From the IMG/VR virus record IMGVR_UViG_3300017917_001524, positions 182,543-246,542 of that record: DNA of 64,000 nucleotides; one strand, 5' to 3'. The position numbers and the translations under genes are program-made. Below the pieces are notes generated by a model. It was not told where the DNA came from. It saw nothing but the letters and a program-made list of their open reading frames with translations, and did not search any database. Source of the DNA: a virus. This document shows positions 6,808-15,353 of the stretch, piece after piece; the stretch's first letter is position 1, and every line of letters begins with the position of its first letter.

Positions 6808-7029
6808 ATGAAACAAATATTTTTTGAAAAATTTTCAGATAATGAGATTAGAACGATTAGAATGTTACTTATTGAATCATATGATGTGATTAATGTGAAA
6901 TTACCTGAAGATATTAAGGTATTTCTTAATCGTGAAAACAATCAAATTGGAAATCTTTTTACTAGAATTAATCGTTGTCTTAGTCTGATTGATAGAGAAT
7001 GTGTACGTAGATTTTTAAATCAAAAATAA
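6808..7029 (+). CDS. Hypothetical (73 aa)
   Basis: Probably helical. A TATTTTTG -7 box lies at 6780-6787. The stop overlaps the next ATG by one base (TAATG), so the two are likely translationally coupled. No family recognised. Confidence 0.6.
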   Translation: MKQIFFEKFSDNEIRTIRMLLIESYDVINVKLPEDIKVFLNRENNQIGNLFTRINRCLSLIDRECVRRFLNQK

Positions 7030-8024
7030 TGAACAACTTTACATTCCCATATAAAAAAGTTTTAATACTTGAAAATGAATGGTGGGACGAAAATGATACT
7101 TCTGAATTCAATTATTTCTATAAATTTGTAAAAGAAGATAGTAGTATTGAATTCAAAATCATTGATCGTGCAGCTAGTAAAGATAAAAATGAAATAGTAC
7201 AAGCACTCTTATGGGTGGACGTATTAATGTTTGCGTCCACTTTCCTTTATGAATCAGACGTTAAAGGTCTTGGTGATCTTTTAATGAAGATACCTGTATC
7301 AAAACACGTAATTGGTTATCCGGTTTCAAATAAAAACCTTCAACAACATATTGAACAAATATGGGAAGTTGAAGAACTATCTAAAATGTCACATCACAAA
7401 GTTTTTGAATTGGTACAAACACTTCCAATTTTAATGGATGAATATCCACCATTACTTGAGATTGACATGGTTCAATATAAAAATGAATGGGAGAAACAAG
7501 AAGAAGAAAGAATATATAAAAATAAAAACATACCAAAAACCGGACGTAAAATACGGATAGGTAAACTAAATGCATTTGGTGAACAATGGTCTTTACTTAA
7601 AGAAGGTGATATTGTTGATGAACTTGATTGTTCTTCAATAGACCCGAATCCTTCAAGAGGTGCATGGGTTATGGGTAAAGATGAACCTGTTAAGTTATTG
7701 AATGATGATGGGTATGAAGAATATCAATACGAAGATTTAACTGCAAAAGCATTAACTTTGGAGTTTTTCTCAAGAGGATCATCAAAAAATAAAACAGATT
7801 TGATGGAAACACTTGAATTGTGGATATATAAATCTGTTGGTGGTAATCTTGATGATGCGGAACTTTGGGATTGGTGTGACAATATCTGTGATCTTGTTGG
7901 TGTTGAACGTAGAAATAATCGTTGTTATTTTGAAAAAAGATTGAAAGAATATCGGACTAAACACTTTTTCTTTAAAGAAAATAGTGGTGACCCAAGGACA
8001 AAAAAAATTTCAGCGTTTAAATAA
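7029..8024 (+). CDS. Hypothetical phage protein (331 aa)
   Basis: The N-terminal half looks like an alpha/beta fold (KKVLILENEWWDEND, VDVLMFASTF, HVIGYPVS), the middle is charged (residues 150-175), and a beta-rich segment RKIRIGKLNAFGEQWSLLKEGDIVDELD suggests a small barrel. No catalytic motif I can name. Reads from the promoter at 6488 as part of a three-gene unit. Confidence 0.65.
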   Translation: MNNFTFPYKKVLILENEWWDENDTSEFNYFYKFVKEDSSIEFKIIDRAASKDKNEIVQALLWVDVLMFASTFLYESDVKGLGDLLMKIPVSKHVIGYPVSNKNLQQHIEQIWEVEELSKMSHHKVFELVQTLPILMDEYPPLLEIDMVQYKNEWEKQEEERIYKNKNIPKTGRKIRIGKLNAFGEQWSLLKEGDIVDELDCSSIDPNPSRGAWVMGKDEPVKLLNDDGYEEYQYEDLTAKALTLEFFSRGSSKNKTDLMETLELWIYKSVGGNLDDAELWDWCDNICDLVGVERRNNRCYFEKRLKEYRTKHFFFKENSGDPRTKKISAFK

Positions 8025-8031
8025 AAAAAAT

Positions 8032-8137
8032 ATGTCACAAATTAGTATCAATGGTGTGAAATTCAGTGGACGTAACATTTCAATTAACAACAATTACGGG
8101 AAACGTTAAAACTGTGTCGGGTGACATCATAAAATAA
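8032..8137 (+). pseudogene. Short SGNVKTVSGD-type gene with frameshift
   Basis: One frame gives MSQISINGVKFSGRNISINN and stops at 8107-8109. Shifting by one base at the GGG run continues as GNVKTVSGDIIK and stops at 8135-8137. The joined product matches the N terminus and the repeat motif of a short protein family common in bacteria and phages (SINGVxFSGxNISI ... GNVKTVSGDV). It is therefore either a decayed fragment or an uncorrected indel. Confidence 0.5.
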
Positions 8138-8143
8138 TTTATT

Positions 8144-8548
8144 ATGGATATCTTGTTTGGATTGTTAATTTTTGTTGGTGTTGTTATCGTTTTCTTTTGG
8201 TTATTTGATAACGTTAAAACACGATATAATGAAAATGATGATTTAGAGTTCACATCATCATTCGCTCGTGGTGGTAATATGTTTTTTCCATCAAAACTTA
8301 TTTTTGGTGAACATAACATCACGTATGTTAAAAACCATGGGTTTTTTGAGTGGTTTTACACCTCTGTTACAACATATACAATACCATATCATAAAGTTAC
8401 GGGTATTGAAATTGAAAGAAATATTATAGGTTGTAACATTAAAATTATTGGGAATGGTGTCCAGAATATTTACGCAACCTCACATTCAGGTAAACAAGCG
8501 GATATGATTGAGGGGATTTACGAACTAATTCAAAAAGAATTTAAATGA
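8144..8548 (+). CDS. Membrane-anchored PH-like protein (134 aa)
   Basis: Residues 2-21 (DILFGLLIFVGVVIVFFWLF) are a clear transmembrane segment. The rest is beta-rich with YTIPYHKVTGIEIERN and a C-terminal helix (DMIEGIYELIQKEF), the layout of bacterial PH-domain (bPH) proteins. It overlaps the next gene by 4 bases (ATGA). Confidence 0.6.
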   Translation: MDILFGLLIFVGVVIVFFWLFDNVKTRYNENDDLEFTSSFARGGNMFFPSKLIFGEHNITYVKNHGFFEWFYTSVTTYTIPYHKVTGIEIERNIIGCNIKIIGNGVQNIYATSHSGKQADMIEGIYELIQKEFK

Positions 8549-8949
8549 TAAACGTAACTCAAAAGAACATTTTAAAAAGATTGTCTGAATATAATAAAGA
8601 ATTTTTCACCATACAAGAAATCCAAAAAGTTTTAATGGATGAACTATGTGAAACAAAATGTGAATTGGTTGAAAGTAATGGTGTTATTGTTAACCCTGAA
8701 ACACGATTAGTAACAATTAATGGTGTCGATCATAGATTACCAAAAAAATTATTCAATCTTCTATATTATTTAATTCAAAATAAAAACAAAACAATAACAC
8801 GATCAAAAATATTAAACGATATTTGGGGGACGGATATTATTGTGGAAGAACGAACCGTTGACACACACATAAGAAAATTGAGAAAAATTTTACCACAAAA
8901 TTTTATTAAAACAAACCAAAAAATTGGTTATCTTTGGGAAGATAAATAA
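8545..8949 (+). CDS. OmpR/PhoB-type winged-helix regulator without receiver domain (134 aa)
   Basis: Residues 45-132 match the transcriptional regulatory C-terminal domain: LPKKLFNLLYYLIQNKNKTI, KILNDIWG, ERTVDTHIRKLRKIL (recognition helix) and TNQKIGYLW (wing). The usual phosphoacceptor receiver domain is replaced by about 40 residues starting MINVTQKNILKRLSEY. It most likely binds DNA as a phage-encoded transcription regulator. Confidence 0.85.
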   Translation: MINVTQKNILKRLSEYNKEFFTIQEIQKVLMDELCETKCELVESNGVIVNPETRLVTINGVDHRLPKKLFNLLYYLIQNKNKTITRSKILNDIWGTDIIVEERTVDTHIRKLRKILPQNFIKTNQKIGYLWEDK

Positions 8950-8957
8950 CATTTACT

Positions 8958-9875
8958 ATGTCAAGAATCGAAACACTAAAAAAACAAAATCCATTACTGG
9001 ATGTATCAATTATTGATATCATCGCCAGTTTAGATCCAACAACCACTTATAAGTATACACCTTTTATGGTGAATATACTTAAAGGTGAACTATCGAATAG
9101 TCCCGATATTAAAAGAAAACTAGGTGAAACACTTTTTTCTGATGAAGCAATTTCACTTATTGAGAGATTCGAAAAACACTGTTCCGCACAACGAATTAAA
9201 CAAAATGACATTACTAAGTATAAATCTTTTACCGAAATACAAAAAGCAGTAAAAGAAGGTGATGAGATTTTAAAACAAAAAGAATCCGAGAAACAAATAA
9301 TTAAGCTTTATGATAAAGATGGTTATCTTGTTTTAATACCTTTAACATTTGAAGCATCTAAAATTTATGGTGCTAACACCAAATGGTGTATCACACAAGA
9401 AACATATTGGAAAAATTATCAGTGGAATTATCGTATCATTTATATTATCGATAAGAACAAAAATAAAAAATGGGCGATCTCAAGAAAGTATTCTGATAAC
9501 ACAGATGTTAAAGGATGGGATAGTGCAGATAAAGAAATAAGTCCAATGATTATGGATTTACCTGATGATGTATTGTTTATTGCATTAAAAAACATTAGAA
9601 AACCTAAATTTGAGGTTGAATTAAATGTTTTGGGTACAAATAAAAATTCAATATTTACCTCAGATGGTAGAATCGTATCGATAAACGATGCGTCTAAACA
9701 AGATGTGAACTGGTTTAATAACACGTTTAAACAACATTTAAATGAGATTTTAAAAAAACCTTCGGCTGATAATCAAAGTTTTGACCAATTAATTGAGGCC
9801 GCAAAAAAAATGAGTAGTGACGATATTATTAGAGAAAAATTGGACAATATTTTTAACACCTTTGATTTTAAATAA
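8958..9875 (+). CDS. Hypothetical phage protein with WCIT motif (305 aa)
   Basis: The central segment LIPLTFEASKIYGANTKWCI followed by T is a hallmark of a widespread, uncharacterised phage protein family (xxAxxYGxxTKWCxT). After it come IIYIIDKNKNKKWAIS and a C-terminal helical tail. Function unknown. Confidence 0.7.
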   Translation: MSRIETLKKQNPLLDVSIIDIIASLDPTTTYKYTPFMVNILKGELSNSPDIKRKLGETLFSDEAISLIERFEKHCSAQRIKQNDITKYKSFTEIQKAVKEGDEILKQKESEKQIIKLYDKDGYLVLIPLTFEASKIYGANTKWCITQETYWKNYQWNYRIIYIIDKNKNKKWAISRKYSDNTDVKGWDSADKEISPMIMDLPDDVLFIALKNIRKPKFEVELNVLGTNKNSIFTSDGRIVSINDASKQDVNWFNNTFKQHLNEILKKPSADNQSFDQLIEAAKKMSSDDIIREKLDNIFNTFDFK

Positions 9876-9876
9876 T

Positions 9877-10242
9877 ATGAATAGAGATCAAATTCATTTT
9901 GACGTTAATTTAATTTCACTTATAGTTTACAAGTGTGAAACAATTAATGATAACTATCGTTTTGTCGATAAAAAACCTATTAAAAAATTTTTTGGGTTTA
10001 TAAAAACAAAAAAATTTACAGATAGTTTTTTTTATACAGATTTTTTTTGTAAGTTTTCAAAAGATGATTTAATTAAAATGGGGTATAAGGTAAAAGATAA
10101 TAAAGTATATTCTAAATCACGATTAATTATTCATTTAACAACAGGGGACAAGTTTGTTGAAATATTTGATGATCCAAGTGATGCATTAGAAAGATTAGAT
10201 GAATTAAAAATGGTGTCAGGTAAAACATTTGAAGTTATATGA
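9877..10242 (+). CDS. Hypothetical (121 aa)
   Basis: Starts MNRDQIHFDVNLISLIVYK, at the ATG just after the preceding stop. The middle is Phe/Lys-rich (KKFFGFIKTKKF) and the C terminus is DPSDALERLDELKMVSG. No family recognised. Overlaps the next start by 4 bases. Confidence 0.6.
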   Translation: MNRDQIHFDVNLISLIVYKCETINDNYRFVDKKPIKKFFGFIKTKKFTDSFFYTDFFCKFSKDDLIKMGYKVKDNKVYSKSRLIIHLTTGDKFVEIFDDPSDALERLDELKMVSGKTFEVI

Positions 10243-10415
10243 AAATATTAAAAGAAAAGAAAAAACGATCAGAACCAATCAATGATATTAATGTACCTAT
10301 TCGAGAAATTCTTCTTAGTGGTATGACAACAACATATAGTGGATATACCTATACTCCACTAACAACTAAAGTTGAGAAAAATAAAAATGAAAAAATTAAA
10401 TTTTTAAATGAATAA
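10239..10415 (+). CDS. Small hypothetical (58 aa)
   Basis: Very basic N terminus MKILKEKKKRSEPIND, then TTTYSGYTYTPLTTK. It overlaps the previous gene by ATGA and the next by TAATG, so it is almost certainly translated, although short. Confidence 0.6.
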   Translation: MKILKEKKKRSEPINDINVPIREILLSGMTTTYSGYTYTPLTTKVEKNKNEKIKFLNE

Positions 10416-10711
10416 TGAAAAAATATTACGGGCATAACTCATTAAAATTAAATAGTAAATTAAATACTAAAAAAAGTGCGTTAATGAAAAATATAATGAC
10501 CATTGATGATGATAATTGTGATTTTTTTGGTTGGGACGAAAAAATCGGCGATTTTAATTGGGATGATTTTAATTGGAAAGAATTTATTTCTACTTATGTT
10601 GACACAAATACCCCATCCTCACCGGGTCATAATAAAAAAATAACACAGACAACAACCAACAATCAAAAAAATGATGATGTGAATGAAATTTCCTTTTTAC
10701 GGAAAGTATAA
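10415..10711 (+). CDS. Hypothetical (98 aa)
   Basis: Contains an acidic Trp-rich stretch (FFGWDEKIGDFNWDDFNWKE) between a basic N terminus and an Asn/Thr-rich linker. No family recognised; likely disordered outside the acidic centre. Confidence 0.6.
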   Translation: MKKYYGHNSLKLNSKLNTKKSALMKNIMTIDDDNCDFFGWDEKIGDFNWDDFNWKEFISTYVDTNTPSSPGHNKKITQTTTNNQKNDDVNEISFLRKV

Positions 10712-10782
10712 ATATGTGTTCACACAATAGATGAAACCACAATACATGTTTAGAGAATTGGTAACACAGTCATCAAAAAATC

Positions 10783-11505
10783 ATGAACAAACTTTACGGA
10801 GCAATTTTAGGTGATTTAGCTGGACAACCACATGAATTTCCAGCAAAAGGTGGATTACGTACAAATATTAATCTACACAATCCTGATAGTCATTTTACAG
10901 ATGATACAATCATGACATTAGCAACCGCGTCATATCTTTTAGGTGATTTTAACACCTTTGAAGATGCATATAAAACATTTGGGAATAAATATGTTGGTGA
11001 TTATTACGGTAAAAAATTTAATGAGTGGTTAAAAACACCACAAAACACAACATCAAATAGTTTTGGTAATGGTTGTTTAATGAGACTATCACCAATAATG
11101 TATCTTCAAGATAAAGAGAAGATATTACCAACAATAATGGATTCTGTTTTATGTTCACATCGTCATGAAATGTCGATTAAAAGCTCTGTATTATTATATG
11201 ATGAATATATGGGTAATGGATTACCATTTTGTGATAAAATAACACCATTTAAAAAATTCACATCTAACTCAGATATTACTGTGAAATTTTGTATTAATTT
11301 GGTGTGTCAAATACCGAGTACACAAGAAAGTATAATTAAAGCAATTGAACAAGGTGGTGATACTGACACAAATGCGTCTATTTGTGGTGAGTTATCAAAT
11401 TATCATAGAAACGATTTGACAAAACAAGATATTGAGTACGTGGAAAGTAAATTAGACACTTATCTTTTAACAATTTTAAAAAAGTTTAATGAAAAATTTT
11501 CTTAA
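10783..11505 (+). CDS. ADP-ribosylglycohydrolase (DraG/ARH-like)
   Basis: Signature motifs: GAILGDLAGQPHEF at the N terminus, FTDDTIMTLATASYLL (first metal-binding acidic pair), NSFGNGCLMRLSPI, and EQGGDTDTNASICGEL (second metal-binding GGDTDT). At 240 residues it is a compact member. The family removes ADP-ribose from Arg or other acceptors using a di-magnesium site. In a phage it could reverse host ADP-ribosylation-based defence or regulation. Confidence 0.92.
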   Translation: MNKLYGAILGDLAGQPHEFPAKGGLRTNINLHNPDSHFTDDTIMTLATASYLLGDFNTFEDAYKTFGNKYVGDYYGKKFNEWLKTPQNTTSNSFGNGCLMRLSPIMYLQDKEKILPTIMDSVLCSHRHEMSIKSSVLLYDEYMGNGLPFCDKITPFKKFTSNSDITVKFCINLVCQIPSTQESIIKAIEQGGDTDTNASICGELSNYHRNDLTKQDIEYVESKLDTYLLTILKKFNEKFS

Positions 11506-11818
11506 AAAAATCGGTGAAAAAATCTTTTTTATTATTAATCCATCTTTTTGGTTCATGAATTATGGATATTCAAAGGAATGGGATGTGACGTTAAATTTTT
11601 TGTTAGATAATTCAGAATTACTTTTTTATGATTTTTCATATGGTACAATTGATTTTAAATGGAAAGAAAAAACAATTTCTGTTTGGGTAAATAATTACCC
11701 ATATGCATATGGTACCCAATATAAAAAAGGTATAGATCGTAATTATAGACCTAGTAGACACACGATATTAAAATTATCAAGATTCGTAAAAAAAATGAAA
11801 GATGAAAGAAATCGGTAA
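11489..11818 (+). CDS. Hypothetical (109 aa)
   Basis: Starts inside the preceding gene's last codons. N-terminal MKNFLKKIGEKIFFIINPSF is amphipathic and may touch the membrane. C-terminal SRHTILKLSRFVKKMK is basic. No family recognised. Confidence 0.6.
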   Translation: MKNFLKKIGEKIFFIINPSFWFMNYGYSKEWDVTLNFLLDNSELLFYDFSYGTIDFKWKEKTISVWVNNYPYAYGTQYKKGIDRNYRPSRHTILKLSRFVKKMKDERNR

Positions 11819-11990
11819 CAATTATTATCATGTTCATGATTACTTGAGAGAAGTGTTATTATATGCTGAATATTATAATACACGTAATATTATTATTTAT
11901 GAGAATACTGATAATATGTCTAGATTCATGAATGAGATATTAGATCAAAAATCGGAAAAAGAAATAACATTATTAAAATCTAAGAAATGA
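11802..11990 (+). CDS. Small hypothetical (62 aa)
   Basis: Overlaps both neighbours, the next by ATGA. MKEIGNNYYHVHDYLREVLL start. No family recognised. Confidence 0.55.
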   Translation: MKEIGNNYYHVHDYLREVLLYAEYYNTRNIIIYENTDNMSRFMNEILDQKSEKEITLLKSKK

Positions 11991-12205
11991 AATTAATCTT
12001 TTTACTTTTGTTGTTTTCACTATTTTCATCATGTTATGACGACATAAATGTTAATAGTAAAAAAACCGATTTTATTATTAGTTACAAAGACCCCCCATTA
12101 CAAATTATTATTTTGGATTCATGTGAATATTTTTATTTAAACACCGCAACAACTAAACTATTAACACATAAAGGTAATTGTTCAAATTGTATAAAAAATA
12201 AATAA
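11987..12205 (+). CDS. Small lipoprotein (72 aa)
   Basis: Signal peptide type II: MKLIFLLLLFSLFSSC, with the lipobox Cys at residue 16. The mature part ends GNCSNCIKNK with a CxxC. Predicted to be a surface- or periplasm-anchored lipoprotein. One of six such small lipoproteins in the window. Confidence 0.75.
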   Translation: MKLIFLLLLFSLFSSCYDDINVNSKKTDFIISYKDPPLQIIILDSCEYFYLNTATTKLLTHKGNCSNCIKNK

Positions 12206-12405
12206 TGGAGAAATTGATTTACAAAGGTTTATACCCATCACCTAATTATGGTTTTGAAACATATGGTCAATATTATAACAGAATATGTGAGTTGAAAAAT
12301 AATCAAGGGTTTCAGTTAAGTGAATTAACATGGAAACATTGGGCAATTTATTCACTTGGGTCACCCGAAAATATTAACAATAAACAAAATGAACTAATAC
12401 CATAA
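12205..12405 (+). CDS. Hypothetical (66 aa)
   Basis: Starts on the last base of the previous stop. Tyr/Asn-rich (YPSPNYGFETYGQYYNRI). No family recognised. Confidence 0.55.
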   Translation: MEKLIYKGLYPSPNYGFETYGQYYNRICELKNNQGFQLSELTWKHWAIYSLGSPENINNKQNELIP

Positions 12406-12408
12406 AAT

Positions 12409-12687
12409 ATGTCATCAGTTCTTAAATATTGGTGTATAAGACGCACACCTGAAACATGTGATAAAATAAATGAATGGTTCACAAAAAAAACTAAACACCG
12501 TTTTACATCAAGAAATGATTATAACCCACCATTTATGAGTTATAAAGAATATTGGACATATTTACATTATCCACCAATAAATGGAAAATACTTGTTTAAA
12601 AGTAGAAAACGTGGATATACTGAAATAACATTTGACACTTTTATTGAAGAAATATATCACCCTCCGATAAGATTTTTAAAAAAATAA
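12409..12687 (+). CDS. Hypothetical (92 aa)
   Basis: Basic and aromatic: KYWCIRRTPETCDKINEWF, SYKEYWTYLHYPP. Last gene before a strong terminator, so it closes the unit that began near 8.1 kb. Confidence 0.55.
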   Translation: MSSVLKYWCIRRTPETCDKINEWFTKKTKHRFTSRNDYNPPFMSYKEYWTYLHYPPINGKYLFKSRKRGYTEITFDTFIEEIYHPPIRFLKK

Positions 12688-12695
12688 TTATGAAT

Positions 12696-12719
12696 CCCCC
12701 ATTTAGAGATGGGGGTTTT
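12696..12719 (+). terminator. Strong intrinsic terminator
   Basis: Perfect hairpin CCCCCAT / ATGGGGG with a 6-base loop, then TTTT. It separates the unit ending at 12687 from the promoter at 12762. Confidence 0.85.
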
Positions 12720-12761
12720 CATTGAATGATCTTATCTTTCATTTAAGAGAAAAAAATATTT

Positions 12762-12794
12762 TTTGGTTTAAATCGATTAAATTACATATCTTTG
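12762..12794 (+). promoter_or_regulatory. Phage-type promoter (TTTGGTTTAAA / TATCTTTG)
   Basis: TTTG at 12762-12765 in the extended box TTTGGTTTAAAT, then 21 bases, then TATCTTTG at 12787-12794, 25 bases before the next ATG. Directly follows the terminator. Confidence 0.75.
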
Positions 12795-12819
12795 TTGTAA
12801 CAAATAAAAAGAAATAAAA

Positions 12820-13248
12820 ATGAAGACAAAACCCCCTGTTGATATTGAATTAGAATTTTCAGAATTGTTAACAATTGCGGAAAAAAATAGTGTTTTGACT
12901 GCAATTGAACGGGCTTTAGATTTTTTACCAAATTGTCCTGAAAAACCAAAAAAACCAACCATTAACATTAAAGACGCTGATTCTGAAACTGTTTTAAAAT
13001 ACTCAGAAAAATTGAAAAAATGGGAAAGTGATATGTGTGTTTATCAAAATAAATTTAACGAATATAAAGATGTTCGTTCGATGGTTGATAACATGATAGT
13101 GAAATTAATTTCATATATGTCAGGTTTGAACAAAATACCTGAACAATACCAGGAAAAGGTCTATGCGATCGCATATAGTCATGGACATTCATATGGATAT
13201 TATGAAGTCTATTTAAAACTGTGTGAATTAGTTGAGATTTTTGAATAA
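12820..13248 (+). CDS. Hypothetical (142 aa)
   Basis: Pro/Lys segment CPEKPKKPTINIKD between helical halves, then MSGLNKIPEQYQEKVYAIAY and HGHSYGYYEVYLKLCELVEI. No family recognised. First gene of the unit that carries the radical SAM enzyme. Confidence 0.65.
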   Translation: MKTKPPVDIELEFSELLTIAEKNSVLTAIERALDFLPNCPEKPKKPTINIKDADSETVLKYSEKLKKWESDMCVYQNKFNEYKDVRSMVDNMIVKLISYMSGLNKIPEQYQEKVYAIAYSHGHSYGYYEVYLKLCELVEIFE

Positions 13249-13260
13249 AAAAACAATACA

Positions 13261-14115
13261 ATGAGAATCCGTCAACAAGGTAAATATAAATCATTTTTTA
13301 CCAATACATTTAAGACTATTCGGTTAACAGGTGGTATTCCAAATACACCTGAATTAACTGATGTCGCAATAAACGATAAATGTTTGGCTGCATGTCCATA
13401 TTGTTATACGAACGCATTAAAGTCGGGAAAGAATTTTGATAATATTGTACAAAAAGCAGAAGAAATTTGGGGTGGATTAAGTTTAAATGATCGTGAATTT
13501 CAAATTGCTATTGGTGGTGCTGGTGAACCAACACTACATCCTGATTTCATTCCATTTATTAAAAAAGTTCGTGAGTTAGAAATAATTCCAAACTACACAA
13601 CAAATGGTATGCATTTAACCGATGATATCTTACGTGCAACTGAAGAGTATTGTGGTGGTGTTGCATTAAGTTGGCATCCACATATAATGAAAGTATTTGA
13701 GAAAGCGGCAAATAATCTCAGAAACATTAAAACTAAGTTAAATTTTCATATCATTGTTGGAAGTGATGAAAGTTTAATACATTTGGAAACATTATATGAG
13801 ACATATAAAGATGATGTTGAATATTTTGTAATTTTACCATACCAAGCAGTTGGTAGAGGTGAAAATATTGACACACATAAAAATTGGATGAAGTGTTTTG
13901 AATGGATTTCACAAAAACCATTAGAAAGACAAAAACAATTTGCGTTTGGTGCGTTATTTTACGATTTTTTATTACAAAATAATGTACCTTTGGAGATGTC
14001 AATATATAACCCTGATGTTTATTCTGGTTATCGAATTTTAAACCATAATTATAAAAAAATTTATAAATCAAGTTATGACCTTACAGAAAAAAACACTATT
14101 CGCAATTTCAGTTGA
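13261..14115 (+). CDS. Radical SAM protein (284 aa)
   Basis: The [4Fe-4S]/SAM cluster motif CLAACPYC (CxxxCxxC) lies at about residues 41-48. It is followed by the GGAGEPTLHPDF glycine-rich SAM-binding motif (about 88-99) and YTTNGMHLTDDIL typical of the radical SAM TIM barrel. No second cluster-binding SPASM Cys set is seen. The substrate is unknown. The last 41 bases overlap the next gene, which carries the TNSSSE motif, so the pair may work together. Confidence 0.88.
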   Translation: MRIRQQGKYKSFFTNTFKTIRLTGGIPNTPELTDVAINDKCLAACPYCYTNALKSGKNFDNIVQKAEEIWGGLSLNDREFQIAIGGAGEPTLHPDFIPFIKKVRELEIIPNYTTNGMHLTDDILRATEEYCGGVALSWHPHIMKVFEKAANNLRNIKTKLNFHIIVGSDESLIHLETLYETYKDDVEYFVILPYQAVGRGENIDTHKNWMKCFEWISQKPLERQKQFAFGALFYDFLLQNNVPLEMSIYNPDVYSGYRILNHNYKKIYKSSYDLTEKNTIRNFS

Positions 14116-14638
14116 TAATGTTGTTGACGTTATCACGAATTCATCTTCAGAATTATTTGTTCTTAAAGGTGAAACAAAAGAAATTGCAACAGAAATGATT
14201 AGGGATATCTATCCTGATTTTGAATCAGAATATGAACCATTAAAACATATTTCTGAATTATCAAATGATGATTTAGATACACTATTAAATTATCATTGTT
14301 CAGCATATTGTTGGCCGGCAAGTAAATCAATGTTACCAATTTTAAATGGTTATACTTTCGATGAATTGTATGAACCTAAACGAAATTGGAAGACAGGTGA
14401 AATTGAACCGCCAGCATGGAATGGTGAAATACAATATGAGTTAAAAAACAATTTACCGATTGTATATGATGGAACATATCAACCAACATCATTTGTCACT
14501 GATGAGAATCGTGACAGAGTAGTTAAAGCAATTGAAGATACGATTGGTAACTATTTTTTATACTCTATCGATGAAAACCCTAATTGGGATCGTCAAGAAG
14601 AGTTAATGATGATCGCTAATAGATATCATCTTGGTTAA
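14075..14638 (+). CDS. TNSSSE-motif protein (187 aa)
   Basis: The N terminus has FAISVDNVVDVITNSSSELF, the D-x-x-TNSSSE motif seen in many phage and bacterial hypothetical proteins, often near radical SAM genes. Two Cys occur in NYHCSAYCWPASK. It starts within the end of the radical SAM gene. It may be that enzyme's substrate or partner; this is inference from overlap only. Confidence 0.65.
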   Translation: MTLQKKTLFAISVDNVVDVITNSSSELFVLKGETKEIATEMIRDIYPDFESEYEPLKHISELSNDDLDTLLNYHCSAYCWPASKSMLPILNGYTFDELYEPKRNWKTGEIEPPAWNGEIQYELKNNLPIVYDGTYQPTSFVTDENRDRVVKAIEDTIGNYFLYSIDENPNWDRQEELMMIANRYHLG

Positions 14639-14665
14639 TTTTGGGCAAACAAAAATCATTTTACA

Positions 14666-14959
14666 ATGGATAAAAATGAAATTAAAACCCTATTTCCAAT
14701 TAAGGTATCGATAACTGAAAATGTAATAAATTCGGGTAAAAATATTGGTACTGAACTATTAAAAAACATTTTTCCCGAAAAAGTACATGAGAATATTTTT
14801 TGGGGATTAAGTATTGGTAATGTTAATGGTGTGTTGATTAAAACTGAAAAGACAATACAACATGAAGGTAAACTTGTAACAGTACCATTATTTTTACAAA
14901 AAAGTGAACTTATTGATCAAACAGAAATAACATTTAAATTAAGACATGAACAAAAATGA
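14666..14959 (+). CDS. Hypothetical (97 aa)
   Basis: MDKNEIKTLFPIKVSITENV start, with a beta-rich middle (GLSIGNVNGVLIKTEKTI) and LFLQKSELIDQTEITFKLR at the end. No family recognised. Overlaps the next gene by 14 bases. Confidence 0.6.
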   Translation: MDKNEIKTLFPIKVSITENVINSGKNIGTELLKNIFPEKVHENIFWGLSIGNVNGVLIKTEKTIQHEGKLVTVPLFLQKSELIDQTEITFKLRHEQK

Positions 14960-15350
14960 ACAATTAGAATATAATCAACTTTGTGCCAAATTACTTGGTG
15001 CAACACCTGAACAATGGTATCCACCCAATAAAGATAATCGTATTAGTGGTGTTCATTGGTCATTTCCATTTGGAAATTGGTATCCAAATAATCAAAGATA
15101 TCATCCCGAAATTGGATTAAATTTTCATTCTGATTGGAATTGGATTATGGAAATAATCTCGAAGATTGAGAGTATTGAGAATTCAAGATATTATGTTTCA
15201 ATATTAGAACAAGAATGCAGTATTATTGATAAAGTCGCTGCATCAAATGAAGAGAATCCCTTCATGATTGAACCTGTTTCATTCAGTGACGATAAGACTA
15301 AAAAAGATGCAGTTGTAAAATGTATTTATCATTTTCTTAAAAACATGTAA
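14946..15350 (+). CDS. Phage ABA-sandwich-like protein, copy 1 (134 aa)
   Basis: Pattern: N-terminal NQLCAKLLGATPEQWYPPN, central GLNFHSDWNWIMEIISKIE, and C-terminal KKDAVVKCIYHFLKN. The same FHSDWxWLMExxxFIE core and closing KKxAVF...F appear in the genes at 25477 and 35540 and in the relic at 40056. It fits the phage ABA sandwich domain family; role unknown. Confidence 0.65.
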   Translation: MNKNEQLEYNQLCAKLLGATPEQWYPPNKDNRISGVHWSFPFGNWYPNNQRYHPEIGLNFHSDWNWIMEIISKIESIENSRYYVSILEQECSIIDKVAASNEENPFMIEPVSFSDDKTKKDAVVKCIYHFLKNM

Positions 15351-15353
15351 ATT

